Part shown: positions 33,694-41,043 of the stretch, piece after piece
Layout of the letters: every line of letters starts with the position of its first letter
How positions within the stretch are numbered: the first letter of the stretch is position 1
DNA from: Streptomyces armeniacus
GTDB taxonomy: Bacteria; Actinomycetota; Actinomycetes; Streptomycetales; Streptomycetaceae
DNA: 64,000 nt
NCBI RefSeq assembly: GCF_003355155.1
Contig: NZ_CP031320.1
Location: 792,369-856,368 of the forward strand
Direction of reading: 5' to 3'
Notes under the pieces: model-generated
The model's input: the letters and a program-made list of their open reading frames with translations, nothing else
Databases searched by the model: none
What the model was told of the DNA's origin: nothing
Made by a program: the position numbers and the translations under genes

Positions 33694-35105
33694 GTGGAGG
33701 CGTTCGCGGCGCTGCGGGCGACGGATCCGAGCCAGGTGGGGCCGTACCGGCTGGTGGGCAGGCTGGGCTCGGGCGGGATGGGCAGCGTCTACCTGGGGCA
33801 GTCGCGGGGCGGCCGGACCGTCGCGGTGAAGGTGGTGCGCCAGGATCTGGCGGAGGAGTCCGGATTCCGGCGCCGGTTCGCCCGGGAGGTGGCCGCCGCC
33901 CGGCGGGTCAACGGAGCCTTCACCGCGGGGGTGGTCGATGCCGATCCGGACGGGGAGCCGCCGTGGCTGGCGACCGCGTACGTACCGGGGATGGCGCTGG
34001 ACGCGGCTGTCGAAGCGCACGGGCCGTGGGCCCAGGGGCCCGGCGGTCCGGCAGTCTGCGCTGGAAGACCGGCCGCCTCATCGCCGAATCGGCATTGGGC
34101 CAGGACCGCAGCGCGCCGCTGACAGCGGCCGGCGGCCTCGTATGCGCCGCCGACAGCGGGGCTCTCTACGCTCTGTCAGCCGACCGGGGCATCCGGAAGT
34201 CGACCTACGGACTGGGCACTGACGCGGCGGAGACCACGGCACCGACGGTGGAGGGGCAGGTGGTCTACGTCGGTGCGGACAACTCCGTGCACGCGGTGCG
34301 GGCCACCACCGGGAAACGGCTGTGGACCCTGCACACAGACGACGACGATCTGGGCGTGGGACAGCCGATCTTCCGGGACGGCGCTCTCTACACCGTCGGC
34401 TACCGCGCCCACAGCCACTCGCTGTACAAGGTGTCCGCCAGGACCGGCGACATCGTCTGGAAGAAGACCGAGGAGAGCCTGGAGCGCTTCGCCGGCTCGT
34501 CCGGTGCCACCGTGGCCGTGGCGGGTGACACCGTCTACACCCACAACGGCAGTGTGGTGCAGGCATGGCAGGCAGACAGCGGCCGTGTCCGGTGGCAGCG
34601 TGACACCGGTGACACCCTCTCCCTCCAGGACGGGCCCGTCGTCGCCGGCGGCCGGTGGTTCGCCTGCGCCTCCGACACGGTCTCCGACGTCCGCTACGTG
34701 TACGCGCTGGCCGCGGACACGGGCAAGGAGCTGTGGAAGGCCCGCTTCGCCGGAGCCATGGACACCGACTCGGACATCGAGGGCGTGCAGGCCGTGTCCG
34801 GCGGGGTCGCCCTGCTGTACACCGGCCCCAACGCGCCCGACGCCGGACTCCGCGCGCTGGACACGGAGACCGGCAAGGTGAAGTGGGAGCGGCGCTTCGA
34901 CAGCAGCGTCCTCTCGCCACCGGCCACGGCCGGCGGCAGGGTCTACATCGCGGCGGACAGCGTCCTGTACGTGCTGCGCGCCGACACCGGCAAGACGGAG
35001 TGGAGATCGACCCTCGACGCCCTCGCCCGGCAACGACCGGTGATCGCCGGTGGCACGGTCTACTTCAGCGCCCCCACCGGCAAGATCTACGCGGTGTGGG
35101 CCTGA
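33694..35105 (+). pseudogene. Ser/Thr kinase-PQQ propeller gene with internal deletion
   Basis: From GTG 33694 the first 110 or so residues encode a Pkn-type kinase N-lobe: PYRLVGRLGSGGMGSVY (glycine loop), VAVKVV (ATP lysine) and FRRRFAREVAAARRVNGAF. At about 34030-34050 the kinase sequence stops before the catalytic HRD and DFG motifs. Homology then resumes in a different frame with a PQQ-type beta-propeller (RWKTGRLIAESALG onward; repeats such as DTGKELWKARF, TGKRLWTLHT and DTGKTEWRS), which is open to the TGA at 35103. The missing part includes the C-lobe and membrane helix. In-frame translation from the kinase start ends at 34122. The propeller frame has no proper start. Confidence 0.82.
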
Positions 35106-35139
35106 GCCACGACAGGGGCCGGTGAGGCCCGGAGGCCCA

Positions 35140-35158
35140 CGCCGGGGACCGCCCGGCG
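35140..35158. terminator. Short hairpin between convergent genes
   Basis: A 7-bp perfect stem, CGCCGGG (35140-35146) and CCCGGCG (35152-35158), closes a 5-base loop between the kinase/PQQ pseudogene (ends 35105) and the GH43 gene (ends 35180). Confidence 0.5.
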
Positions 35159-35179
35159 CGGACCTCTCGGCCTGAGCCG

Positions 35180-36292
35180 TCACTTCACGGCGAATCCGCC
35201 GTCCTGCCATACGAAGTTGCCGGTGACCGGGAACCGCTTCCCGCTGGAGCGCTGGTACCAGTGGTACACGGCCCGGTGGCCGCCGTTGTGTGCCCGGAAG
35301 ACGTCCATGCCGCCGGAGCCGGCGTGGTTGCCGGGCAGGCCGCGCCACGGTCCGAGGCCCGCCTTCCCCTTGAAGCCGAAGTACGGCCGCTTCACCCCGT
35401 CCCGGATCGGGCTGCACCTCTTCTGGGGGATCGGCTTCGTGCCGCACTTGGCGATGCCGGTCGCGTAGCGCGCGCTCTTCCACGCGTTCGCCGAGTAGGC
35501 GAGGTACCAGGTCTTGCCCACCTTGAACATCGAAGGGTTCTCGACGATGTGGTTGTTGCCCGCGTTCTTGGTGCTGTCCCACGCGATGTTCTTGCTCGTG
35601 AGCACGGTGCGGCGCGACGAGAAGCCCTTGTCCGCCCAGCCGTTGCGGCCGGCGCCGACGACGGAGACACCGCTCTCGATGCCCCGCGTGACCTGGTCGT
35701 CGCGGTAGACGACGTACAACTTGCCGCCCGAGACGTACGGGTTGGCGTCGATCACCCATCTGCCGCTCGGCGGGCAGGCCCACGGGTGCTTGCTGCCGTC
35801 CTTGAACGGGCCGCTGGCGCCCTTCGCGGTCGCCAGGCCGATGCACTTCTGCTTCGAGCCCTTCTTGGAAATCGTGTAGTACATCAGGTACTTGCCGCCG
35901 TGCTTGACGACGCCGGGTGCCCACACGCCGCTCGACTTGTCGGCCCAGGCGCCGATGTTCTTCCTCGGCAGCGCGTCGCCGATGGCGCAGTCGGCGATTC
36001 CGACGTCGCCGCCCGAGCCGTGGCGCAGCATCGGCACCTTGAAGCCGCCGCTGCCGCCGCCGCACTTCTTGCCCGAGCTGCTCGTGCCGTACGTGATGTA
36101 GTCGTTCTTGTTCGTCGGCACCGTGTCAGGGTCGGCGAGTCTGAATCTGGATTCGCTGCTCGCGGCGCTCACGGCGTCCCGGTTGTCGTCGTCCGTGGTG
36201 GCCGCGGAGGTGGTTCCGACCGCCACCGCTGAGGTGGCGGCGACCACCGCGACCGCACCGACGGCGAAGATCCTGATCTTCCGCTTGTTCAT
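35180..36292 (-). CDS. Secreted GH43-like glycosidase
   Basis: The 370-residue protein has a signal peptide (about 1-31) and the five-bladed propeller typical of GH43 arabinanases and xylosidases. The expected catalytic triad is visible: the base in LADPDTV (Asp54 or Asp56), the pKa-modulating Asp182 in VIDANPYV, and the acid Glu251 in IVENPSMF. WAPGVVKHGGKYLMYYT and WYLAYSANAW are characteristic strands. It probably acts on arabinan- or xylan-type plant polymers outside the cell. ATG 36292 has GGAAGGAAACC just before it. Other cell-wall-degrading genes in the window (GH97, PL14, sulfatase) are not adjacent. Confidence 0.86.
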   Translation of the reverse strand: MNKRKIRIFAVGAVAVVAATSAVAVGTTSAATTDDDNRDAVSAASSESRFRLADPDTVPTNKNDYITYGTSSSGKKCGGGSGGFKVPMLRHGSGGDVGIADCAIGDALPRKNIGAWADKSSGVWAPGVVKHGGKYLMYYTISKKGSKQKCIGLATAKGASGPFKDGSKHPWACPPSGRWVIDANPYVSGGKLYVVYRDDQVTRGIESGVSVVGAGRNGWADKGFSSRRTVLTSKNIAWDSTKNAGNNHIVENPSMFKVGKTWYLAYSANAWKSARYATGIAKCGTKPIPQKRCSPIRDGVKRPYFGFKGKAGLGPWRGLPGNHAGSGGMDVFRAHNGGHRAVYHWYQRSSGKRFPVTGNFVWQDGGFAVK

Positions 36293-36399
36293 GGTTTCCT
36301 TCCCCCTGGCTGGCCCGTTGGCTGGCGGACCGGCGATTCAAGGAGACGGGCATACAAAGCGGATACATTCCGGCACGGGCCGCCCGGTGCAGCCGGCCG

Positions 36400-36903
36400 T
36401 CACGAACCCCCGTGGACGTCGGTGTGGATGGCGAGCTTGAACTGCGCGTGCACCACTCTGAGCGGCTGCCCGGCGTTGTGCGCCACGCGCAGGCCGAGCG
36501 GCACACCGGGGTGTACGAAGATCGAATGCTGTTTGGTGAGGCACTGCATCCCCGGGGACGGCCGACGGTGGTCCGTGGCGGTCGTGTCCACGGGGTTGTC
36601 GGTCAGCGAGAGCGGGTCCCGTACGAACTGGTCCCGCACCTCGGTGTACGTGCCGGACTCCCACTGCACCATCGCGTCGAGCACGCCCCAGCCCTCGGCC
36701 GCGGGCCAGATCAGCCCGGAACGGGCGTCCGGGAAGCTGCTGTTCTCGCCGTCCGGCTGCGCGTACGGGTGCATGTTGTGCACGTCGTACGACTCGCGCG
36801 AGCCGTACGGGAACCGCACCACGTGGTACGCGTCGTCCGCGGGTATCTCCTGGCGGCCGTGGTCGTCCTCGTCGAATATCAGCGAGCAGATGTAGAGGGA
36901 CAC
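36400..36903 (-). CDS. Uncharacterised protein
   Basis: I do not recognise this 167-residue product. GTG 36903 has GGAG 6 bases upstream; a TTG at 36915 is also in frame. Visible features are an N-terminal beta strand (SLYICSLIFDEDDHG), an acidic, aromatic, Asn/His-rich middle (YDVHNMHPYAQPDG, then GLIWPAAEGWGVLDAMVQW) and a C-terminal VVHAQFKLAIHTDVHG. No signal peptide, membrane helix or catalytic motif is seen. It has good codon bias for this genome. It lies 107 bp upstream of the GH43 gene on the same strand, so cotranscription is possible. Confidence 0.65.
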   Translation of the reverse strand: MSLYICSLIFDEDDHGRQEIPADDAYHVVRFPYGSRESYDVHNMHPYAQPDGENSSFPDARSGLIWPAAEGWGVLDAMVQWESGTYTEVRDQFVRDPLSLTDNPVDTTATDHRRPSPGMQCLTKQHSIFVHPGVPLGLRVAHNAGQPLRVVHAQFKLAIHTDVHGGS

Positions 36904-37325
36904 TTCGGGCTCCAATCAGTGACTGCGGGTAGACCGGAAGTTGCCCACGGCGAGGCGTTCGTACTCGCGCCAGGCGCGTCAGGTGTGCAGCCGGGCGAGT
37001 CGCGCCGGTCCGGGCCGGTCGGTTCCGGAACGCAGCGTCACTCGCGAACCCGGGCCCTCGCGGCGGGCTGCGGGCCGCCGCCGTCCGCGTCGAGGCTGGC
37101 GAGCAGACGCAGCCCGTCCTCGGCGGGGCTGCCGACGGCCGCCGGGTCGACCCGGGAACGCCGGGTCGGCAGGAAGCCCGCGAGATCGTCCATCGCCCCA
37201 GTATGGCCCGGGTGTTGCTCGTGAGCGTGGCCCTGCCGGTACCAGTGCACGTACGCGGCTGACCGCGCGTACGCGAGAGCCCGCCCGGGGCGCGGGTGCC
37301 CGACCCGGGCGGGGCGCGGCGCCCG
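36904..37325. other. Gene-free stretch with a possible regulator fragment
   Basis: No convincing gene is present. A 51-residue minus-strand frame from ATG 37193 to 37038 begins MDDLAGFLPTRRSRVDPAAV, which resembles the first helix of the many actinobacterial Xre/MmyB-type regulators (LGEFLRSRRARVxPEDVG), but it diverges after about 20 residues and has no helix-turn-helix. It may be a regulator remnant or chance. The promoter of the unknown gene at 36903 should lie at the left end. Confidence 0.35.
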
Positions 37326-37997
37326 TCAGCCGAGCGGGTTGGTGGTGTCGCGCAGGGTGGCCAGGGCCGGGGCGTACATGCGGGCCTTGACGGTGCCGAG
37401 AGTGTCACCGGCCTTGCCCGCCTGGGCCTGGGCGAGTTCGACGGCGGCGGAGCGTACGGCGTCCTCCGGCACCGCCTGGTCGACGATGCCCGCGGCCGCG
37501 GCGTCCGCACCGCCGTAGCGGCGGGCGGTGGCCATGGCCTCGTGCGCGGTCTGCGGGGTCAGCCGGGACTGGATGAGGGCGGACATGCCCGGGGTGAAGG
37601 GGATGTTGATGTCGACCTCGGGCAGGCACCAGTAGCCGCGGTCGGCGCGCATCACGCGGAAGTCGTGGGCGAGGGAGAACATCGCGCCGGCGGCGAAGGT
37701 GTGCCCCTGGAGCGCGGCCACCGTGATGACCGGCAGCGACAGCAGCCGCGCGAACAGCTGGTGGACGCTGACGGCGTAGTCCACGTGCTGGTCGGAGTGG
37801 GCGAGGAGCCACTCCAGGTCGAGCCCGTTGGAGTAGAACTTGCCGGTGGCGGCGGTGACCAGGGCCCGCGGGCCCTCTGCCTTCTCCACCTCGTCGAGCG
37901 CGGCGCCGACGGCGGTGAGCCAGTCCGGGTGGAAGCGGTTCTCACCGTCTCCGAGGTCGAGGACGAAGACGTTGTCCTGACGGTCGAGCGAGGGCAT
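37326..37997 (-). CDS. Enoyl-CoA hydratase/isomerase family protein
   Basis: The 223-residue crotonase-fold protein has the two oxyanion-hole segments: FYSNGLDLEWL and LQGHTFAAGAMFSLAHDF. It is shorter than the 260-residue hydratases, and the position usually holding the first catalytic Glu is Phe/Ala-rich, resembling delta3-delta2-enoyl-CoA isomerase-like members. LPEVDINIPFTPGM supplies the second acidic residue. ATG 37997 has AAGGAG 6 bases upstream; the longer frame reads through an operator. It probably acts in fatty-acyl-CoA metabolism. It appears to be transcribed alone. Confidence 0.87.
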   Translation of the reverse strand: MPSLDRQDNVFVLDLGDGENRFHPDWLTAVGAALDEVEKAEGPRALVTAATGKFYSNGLDLEWLLAHSDQHVDYAVSVHQLFARLLSLPVITVAALQGHTFAAGAMFSLAHDFRVMRADRGYWCLPEVDINIPFTPGMSALIQSRLTPQTAHEAMATARRYGGADAAAAGIVDQAVPEDAVRSAAVELAQAQAGKAGDTLGTVKARMYAPALATLRDTTNPLG

Positions 37998-38052
37998 GGT
38001 GACTCCTTCGAGCTGGCCACGAGGCGGCCGCGCCACGCAGCCCGCCGAATAT

Positions 38053-38068
38053 ATTACCTGCCGGTAAT
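38053..38068. promoter_or_regulatory. Inverted-repeat operator upstream of the enoyl-CoA hydratase gene
   Basis: ATTACC (38053-38058) and GGTAAT (38063-38068) are perfectly symmetric around TGCC, 55 bases before the gene start, within a short AT-rich island (AATATATT) that also fits a promoter. TTACC-N4-GGTAA sites are common for TetR-type fatty-acid regulators. No regulator gene is adjacent. Confidence 0.6.
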
Positions 38069-38113
38069 TTACGGGGTGCGGCTGAGGACACACAAGAGGC
38101 GAGCCCCGCGACG

Positions 38114-38145
38114 CGGGCCCACCGTCGCACGCGACGGTGGGCCCG
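38114..38145 (-). terminator. Terminator after the DHFR-like gene
   Basis: A 15-base perfect inverted repeat, CGGGCCCACCGTCGC (38114-38128) and GCGACGGTGGGCCCG (38131-38145), starts 8 bases past the stop codon of the reductase-like gene. The two-base centre means the real loop is larger. Confidence 0.78.
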
Positions 38146-38153
38146 GCCGCCGT

Positions 38154-38786
38154 TCAGCCGCCGGCGCGGGTGAACGTCAGGTGCGTGACGCCGCTGGGCG
38201 AGGGCGTGGTCTCGATCGCGTAGTCCTTCTCGAGGCCCTCCAGCCCGTCCCAGAGCCGTACGCCCCGGTCGAGCAGGATCGGCACCACCACGGCGTGCAT
38301 GTGGTCGATGAGCCCGGCAGCGAGGAAGTCGCGGACCACGGTGGGGCCGCCACCGATGCGTACGTCCTTGCCGCCCGCTGCCTCGCGCGCCGTCTCGAGC
38401 GCCTCGGCGGGCGGCGCGTCGAGGAAGTGGAAGGTCGTGCCGCCCTCCATCTCGATGGACGGGCGCGTGTGATGGGTGAGGACGAAGACCGGCGTGTGGA
38501 ACGGCGGGTTGGGACCCCACGCGCCCTTCCACTCCGGGTCCTCGTGCCAGCCGGGGTGGCCGAACTTCCCGGCGCCCATGATCTCGGCGCCGATCCCCGG
38601 CGTGAACTGCTGGACGAAGGCGTCGTCGACACCGGCACTGCCGCCGGGCTGCCACCAGCGGGTGGCGAACATCCACTGGTGGAGCCGGTCCCCGGCGTGA
38701 CCGAAGTGAGCGTCGCGGCTCTGGCCCTCACCGGTGCCGAAGCCGTCAAGGGAGATGGCGAAGTTGTGGACGCGGGCGAGTGACAT
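38154..38786 (-). CDS. Dihydrofolate reductase / RibD C-terminal family protein
   Basis: The 210-residue protein has the RibD_C/DHFR-like fold, common as single-domain proteins in actinobacteria. ARVHNFAISLDGFGTG is the first strand with the substrate-site Asp, IMGAGKFGHPGW the second segment, and VRIGGGPTVVRDFLAAGLIDHMHAVVVPILLDRGVRL the nucleotide-binding and C-terminal core. It is probably an NADPH-dependent reductase of unknown substrate rather than the essential folate enzyme. ATG 38786 follows GGAGGAG. It is followed by a strong hairpin. Confidence 0.88.
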   Translation of the reverse strand: MSLARVHNFAISLDGFGTGEGQSRDAHFGHAGDRLHQWMFATRWWQPGGSAGVDDAFVQQFTPGIGAEIMGAGKFGHPGWHEDPEWKGAWGPNPPFHTPVFVLTHHTRPSIEMEGGTTFHFLDAPPAEALETAREAAGGKDVRIGGGPTVVRDFLAAGLIDHMHAVVVPILLDRGVRLWDGLEGLEKDYAIETTPSPSGVTHLTFTRAGG

Positions 38787-38886
38787 GGCTGCTGCTCCTC
38801 CGGCGAGCGGGCGGCGGGTTGCGGGTGCCTCGTACGGACCCGACCGAGGTTATGCCGCCGAACACGTACAGGAGCGACATATGCGC

Positions 38887-40293
38887 CTACTGCACGGAGA
38901 TGCCGAAGACTTCGAGCAGGGCGTAGACCGCCAGCCCGGTGATCGCGGCGGTGCTCACCACGAGTACGGGCGTGATGCCGCGGGTGGCGCGGAAACGGCG
39001 GTCCACCTCCGTGGTGCGCAGGTGCCAGACCGCGATGAGCACGGCCAGCAGGAAGATCGCGTTGCCGATGGCCCCGATCTTCAGCAGGAGCAGCGGGGAC
39101 TGGACGTACAGGTACATGGCGGCCCAGACGGCGGGCAGCAGCACGGTGAAGATCCGCAGCCAGCGGGTGCGTACGGCCAGGTTCGTCCAGTCGATCACGC
39201 CCATCAGCCCGAGCGTGTTGGTCCACAGCCGCGGCACCGCCGCCACCGCGGCCACGTGGGTGGAGAACAGCACCGCGATGGCGCCGACCAGGAAGATCAC
39301 CTTGGCCCAGGGGCCGAGCGTGTCGGTGTAGATGCGCGACACCGTCGTGATGACCTCGTTGCCCTCGGGCACGGCCTTCTGCGGCTCCAGTACGGAGGCC
39401 CCCACGATGTAGAAGGCGAGGGTGGTCAGCGTGCAGATCACCCACGAGACCAGCACATCGAGCTGCATGACCTTCAGCCAGCCCTCGGCGCGCAGGGCGC
39501 GCTCCTCGGTGCCGTCGTCCGGGCCGGTCCAGCGGGCGTAGCCCTTTTCCAGGCACCAGTACGTGTAGTTGGTCATGTCGTCGGCGCCGACCCCGGTGGA
39601 GCCGAACATGGCCAGGGCGAGCCCGAGCGCGCCGGCCGGGATCGAGAAGCTCAGGCCCGTGCCGAGGTCGGCCGCCGAGTACGCGAACGGGGTGAAGGGC
39701 AGCGAGAGCGCGAGCGCGATGGTGCTGGTGGTGAACAGCGCCACGGATATCGTCGTGACGCGTTCGACCACGCTGTAGCGGCTGTTGCTCATCAGCAGCA
39801 CGCTCACGGCCGTGATGACGACGGTCCACAGGACCAGCGACGTACGGCTCAGCTCGCCGCCCGCGATCGGCCACGCGATGGAACAGGCCGCGGCCGTACC
39901 GCCGATGACTCCGCCGCGCTGGAAGTTCTTCGCGGTGTCGAGGCCGATCCAGAGCCAGTTGATCCACCCCATGCGGCCGATGCGGGGCCCGACTTTGCCG
40001 TAGCCGGCGAGCGCGGTCTGGCCGCTGAGGATGGTCCAGCGGGCCAGTTCCACCTGGACCCAGACCTTGACCGCGGCGCCGACGATCACCAGCCACAGCA
40101 GGGCGAACCCGGCCTGCGCGCCGAGTGAGGTGGTGACGAGGAGTTCACCGGAGCCGACGACGGACGCGGTGAGCACGATGCCGGGGCCGAGGTAGCGCAG
40201 CCGTTCCCGGAGGGTCTCGGGAGGGGTGCGTACGTCCTCGGGGCGCAGCTCGTAGGGATCCTGACGTGGGGCGAGGACTTCAGTGGCACTCAC
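38887..40293 (-). CDS. Nramp-like membrane transporter lacking the metal motif
   Basis: The 468-residue protein has about eleven helices in the Nramp/APC arrangement and starts GPGIVLTASVVGSGELL. True Nramp metal importers carry DPGN in helix 1 and an MPH-type motif in helix 6; here these positions read VGSGE and LAMFGSTGVGADDMTN. The metal ligands are thus missing, and the substrate is likely not a divalent cation. GTG 40293 has AAAGGAG 5 bases upstream. It lies at the end of the minus-strand arm of a sugar-acid degradation locus, 64 bases after the aldolase gene, so uptake of the acidic sugar is a reasonable hypothesis. Confidence 0.84.
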   Translation of the reverse strand: MSATEVLAPRQDPYELRPEDVRTPPETLRERLRYLGPGIVLTASVVGSGELLVTTSLGAQAGFALLWLVIVGAAVKVWVQVELARWTILSGQTALAGYGKVGPRIGRMGWINWLWIGLDTAKNFQRGGVIGGTAAACSIAWPIAGGELSRTSLVLWTVVITAVSVLLMSNSRYSVVERVTTISVALFTTSTIALALSLPFTPFAYSAADLGTGLSFSIPAGALGLALAMFGSTGVGADDMTNYTYWCLEKGYARWTGPDDGTEERALRAEGWLKVMQLDVLVSWVICTLTTLAFYIVGASVLEPQKAVPEGNEVITTVSRIYTDTLGPWAKVIFLVGAIAVLFSTHVAAVAAVPRLWTNTLGLMGVIDWTNLAVRTRWLRIFTVLLPAVWAAMYLYVQSPLLLLKIGAIGNAIFLLAVLIAVWHLRTTEVDRRFRATRGITPVLVVSTAAITGLAVYALLEVFGISVQ

Positions 40294-40305
40294 GATGTCT
40301 CCTTT

Positions 40306-40348
40306 GACGGGCCGCTGACGGCCGCTGACAGGCCGCTGATGGTCAGCC
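40306..40348. repeat. Decayed 11-bp tandem repeat
   Basis: Four consecutive units GACGGGCCGCT, GACGGCCGCT, GACAGGCCGCT and GATGGTCAGCC (11, 10, 11, 11 bases) fill the gap between the aldolase and transporter genes. Confidence 0.65.
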
Positions 40349-40357
40349 GCGGAGCCG

Positions 40358-40978
40358 TTACGGCCGCGCGGTGGCGGCGGTGAGCCGCCTGGCACCCCGG
40401 ACCACCGACTCGGGGTCGGCGGGGTCGCCGAGCAGGTGGACGGCGACGCCCACGCCCGCGCACCCGGCATCGATGCACGCACTCGCCAGGTCCGCGTCGA
40501 CACCTCCGGTGGCCACGTACGGCACGTCGGGCAGCGGGCCGCGGAGCTGCCGTATGTGGCCGGCGCCGACCGAGCTGACGGGGAAGACCTTGACGGCGTC
40601 GGCTCCCGCCCGGACCGCCCGCAGCACCTCGGTCGGCGTGAGGGCACCCGGTACGGAGCCCATGCCGAGCTCCTTGGTCCGCTCGACGACGCCCGGCTCG
40701 ATGTCGGGCGAGACGACGAACCGGCCGCCGGCGTCCGCGACCTGCTCCACCTCCCCGGTGGTGAGCACGGTGCCGGCGCCGACGCGCGCGTCGGCGCCCA
40801 GCCGGTCGCGGAGGGCGGCGATGCCCGCGAACGGGTCGGCGCTGTTCAGCGTGACCTCGAACAGGCGGATGCCCGCCTCGTACAGCCCCTCGGCCAGGTC
40901 CGCGCACTGGCCCGGGGACTGGCCGCGGAAGATGGCCAGGACGCGGCTGCGCTCCAGGTCGCTCAGGAGGTCGGTCAT
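40358..40978 (-). CDS. KDPG/KDPGal-type class I aldolase
   Basis: The 206-residue protein is a 2-keto-3-deoxy-sugar-acid aldolase. The Schiff-base Lys is Lys130 in ADAVKVFP, the catalytic Glu is Glu41 in FEVTLNS, and GAGTVLT and ATGGVDADL bind phosphate or carboxylate. It cleaves a 2-keto-3-deoxy acid (phosphorylated or free) to pyruvate and an aldehyde. It works with the IlvD/Edd-type dehydratase upstream and perhaps with the enolase-superfamily dehydratase across the divergent promoter. ATG 40978 has a weak AAGGGG. No 2-keto-3-deoxy-gluconate kinase is in the locus, which favours a non-phosphorylated route. Confidence 0.92.
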   Translation of the reverse strand: MTDLLSDLERSRVLAIFRGQSPGQCADLAEGLYEAGIRLFEVTLNSADPFAGIAALRDRLGADARVGAGTVLTTGEVEQVADAGGRFVVSPDIEPGVVERTKELGMGSVPGALTPTEVLRAVRAGADAVKVFPVSSVGAGHIRQLRGPLPDVPYVATGGVDADLASACIDAGCAGVGVAVHLLGDPADPESVVRGARRLTAATARP

Positions 40979-41001
40979 GGGGCCCCTTTTTTCGTTTTCT
41001 C

Positions 41002-41043
41002 GGTGGTGTCGGTTCGGTGGTGTCGGTTCGGCGGTGTCCGCTC
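41002..41043. repeat. 14-bp tandem repeat before the aldolase gene
   Basis: GGTGGTGTCGGTTC occurs twice exactly (41002-41015 and 41016-41029), followed by a degenerate third copy, GGCGGTGTCCGCTC (41030-41043), touching the stop codon of the dehydratase gene. Confidence 0.8.

Noticed and set aside
36412..37224. Plus-strand frame opposite the unknown protein
   Set aside because: Arg/Val-rich without motifs; the minus-strand gene has the ribosome site and better codon bias.
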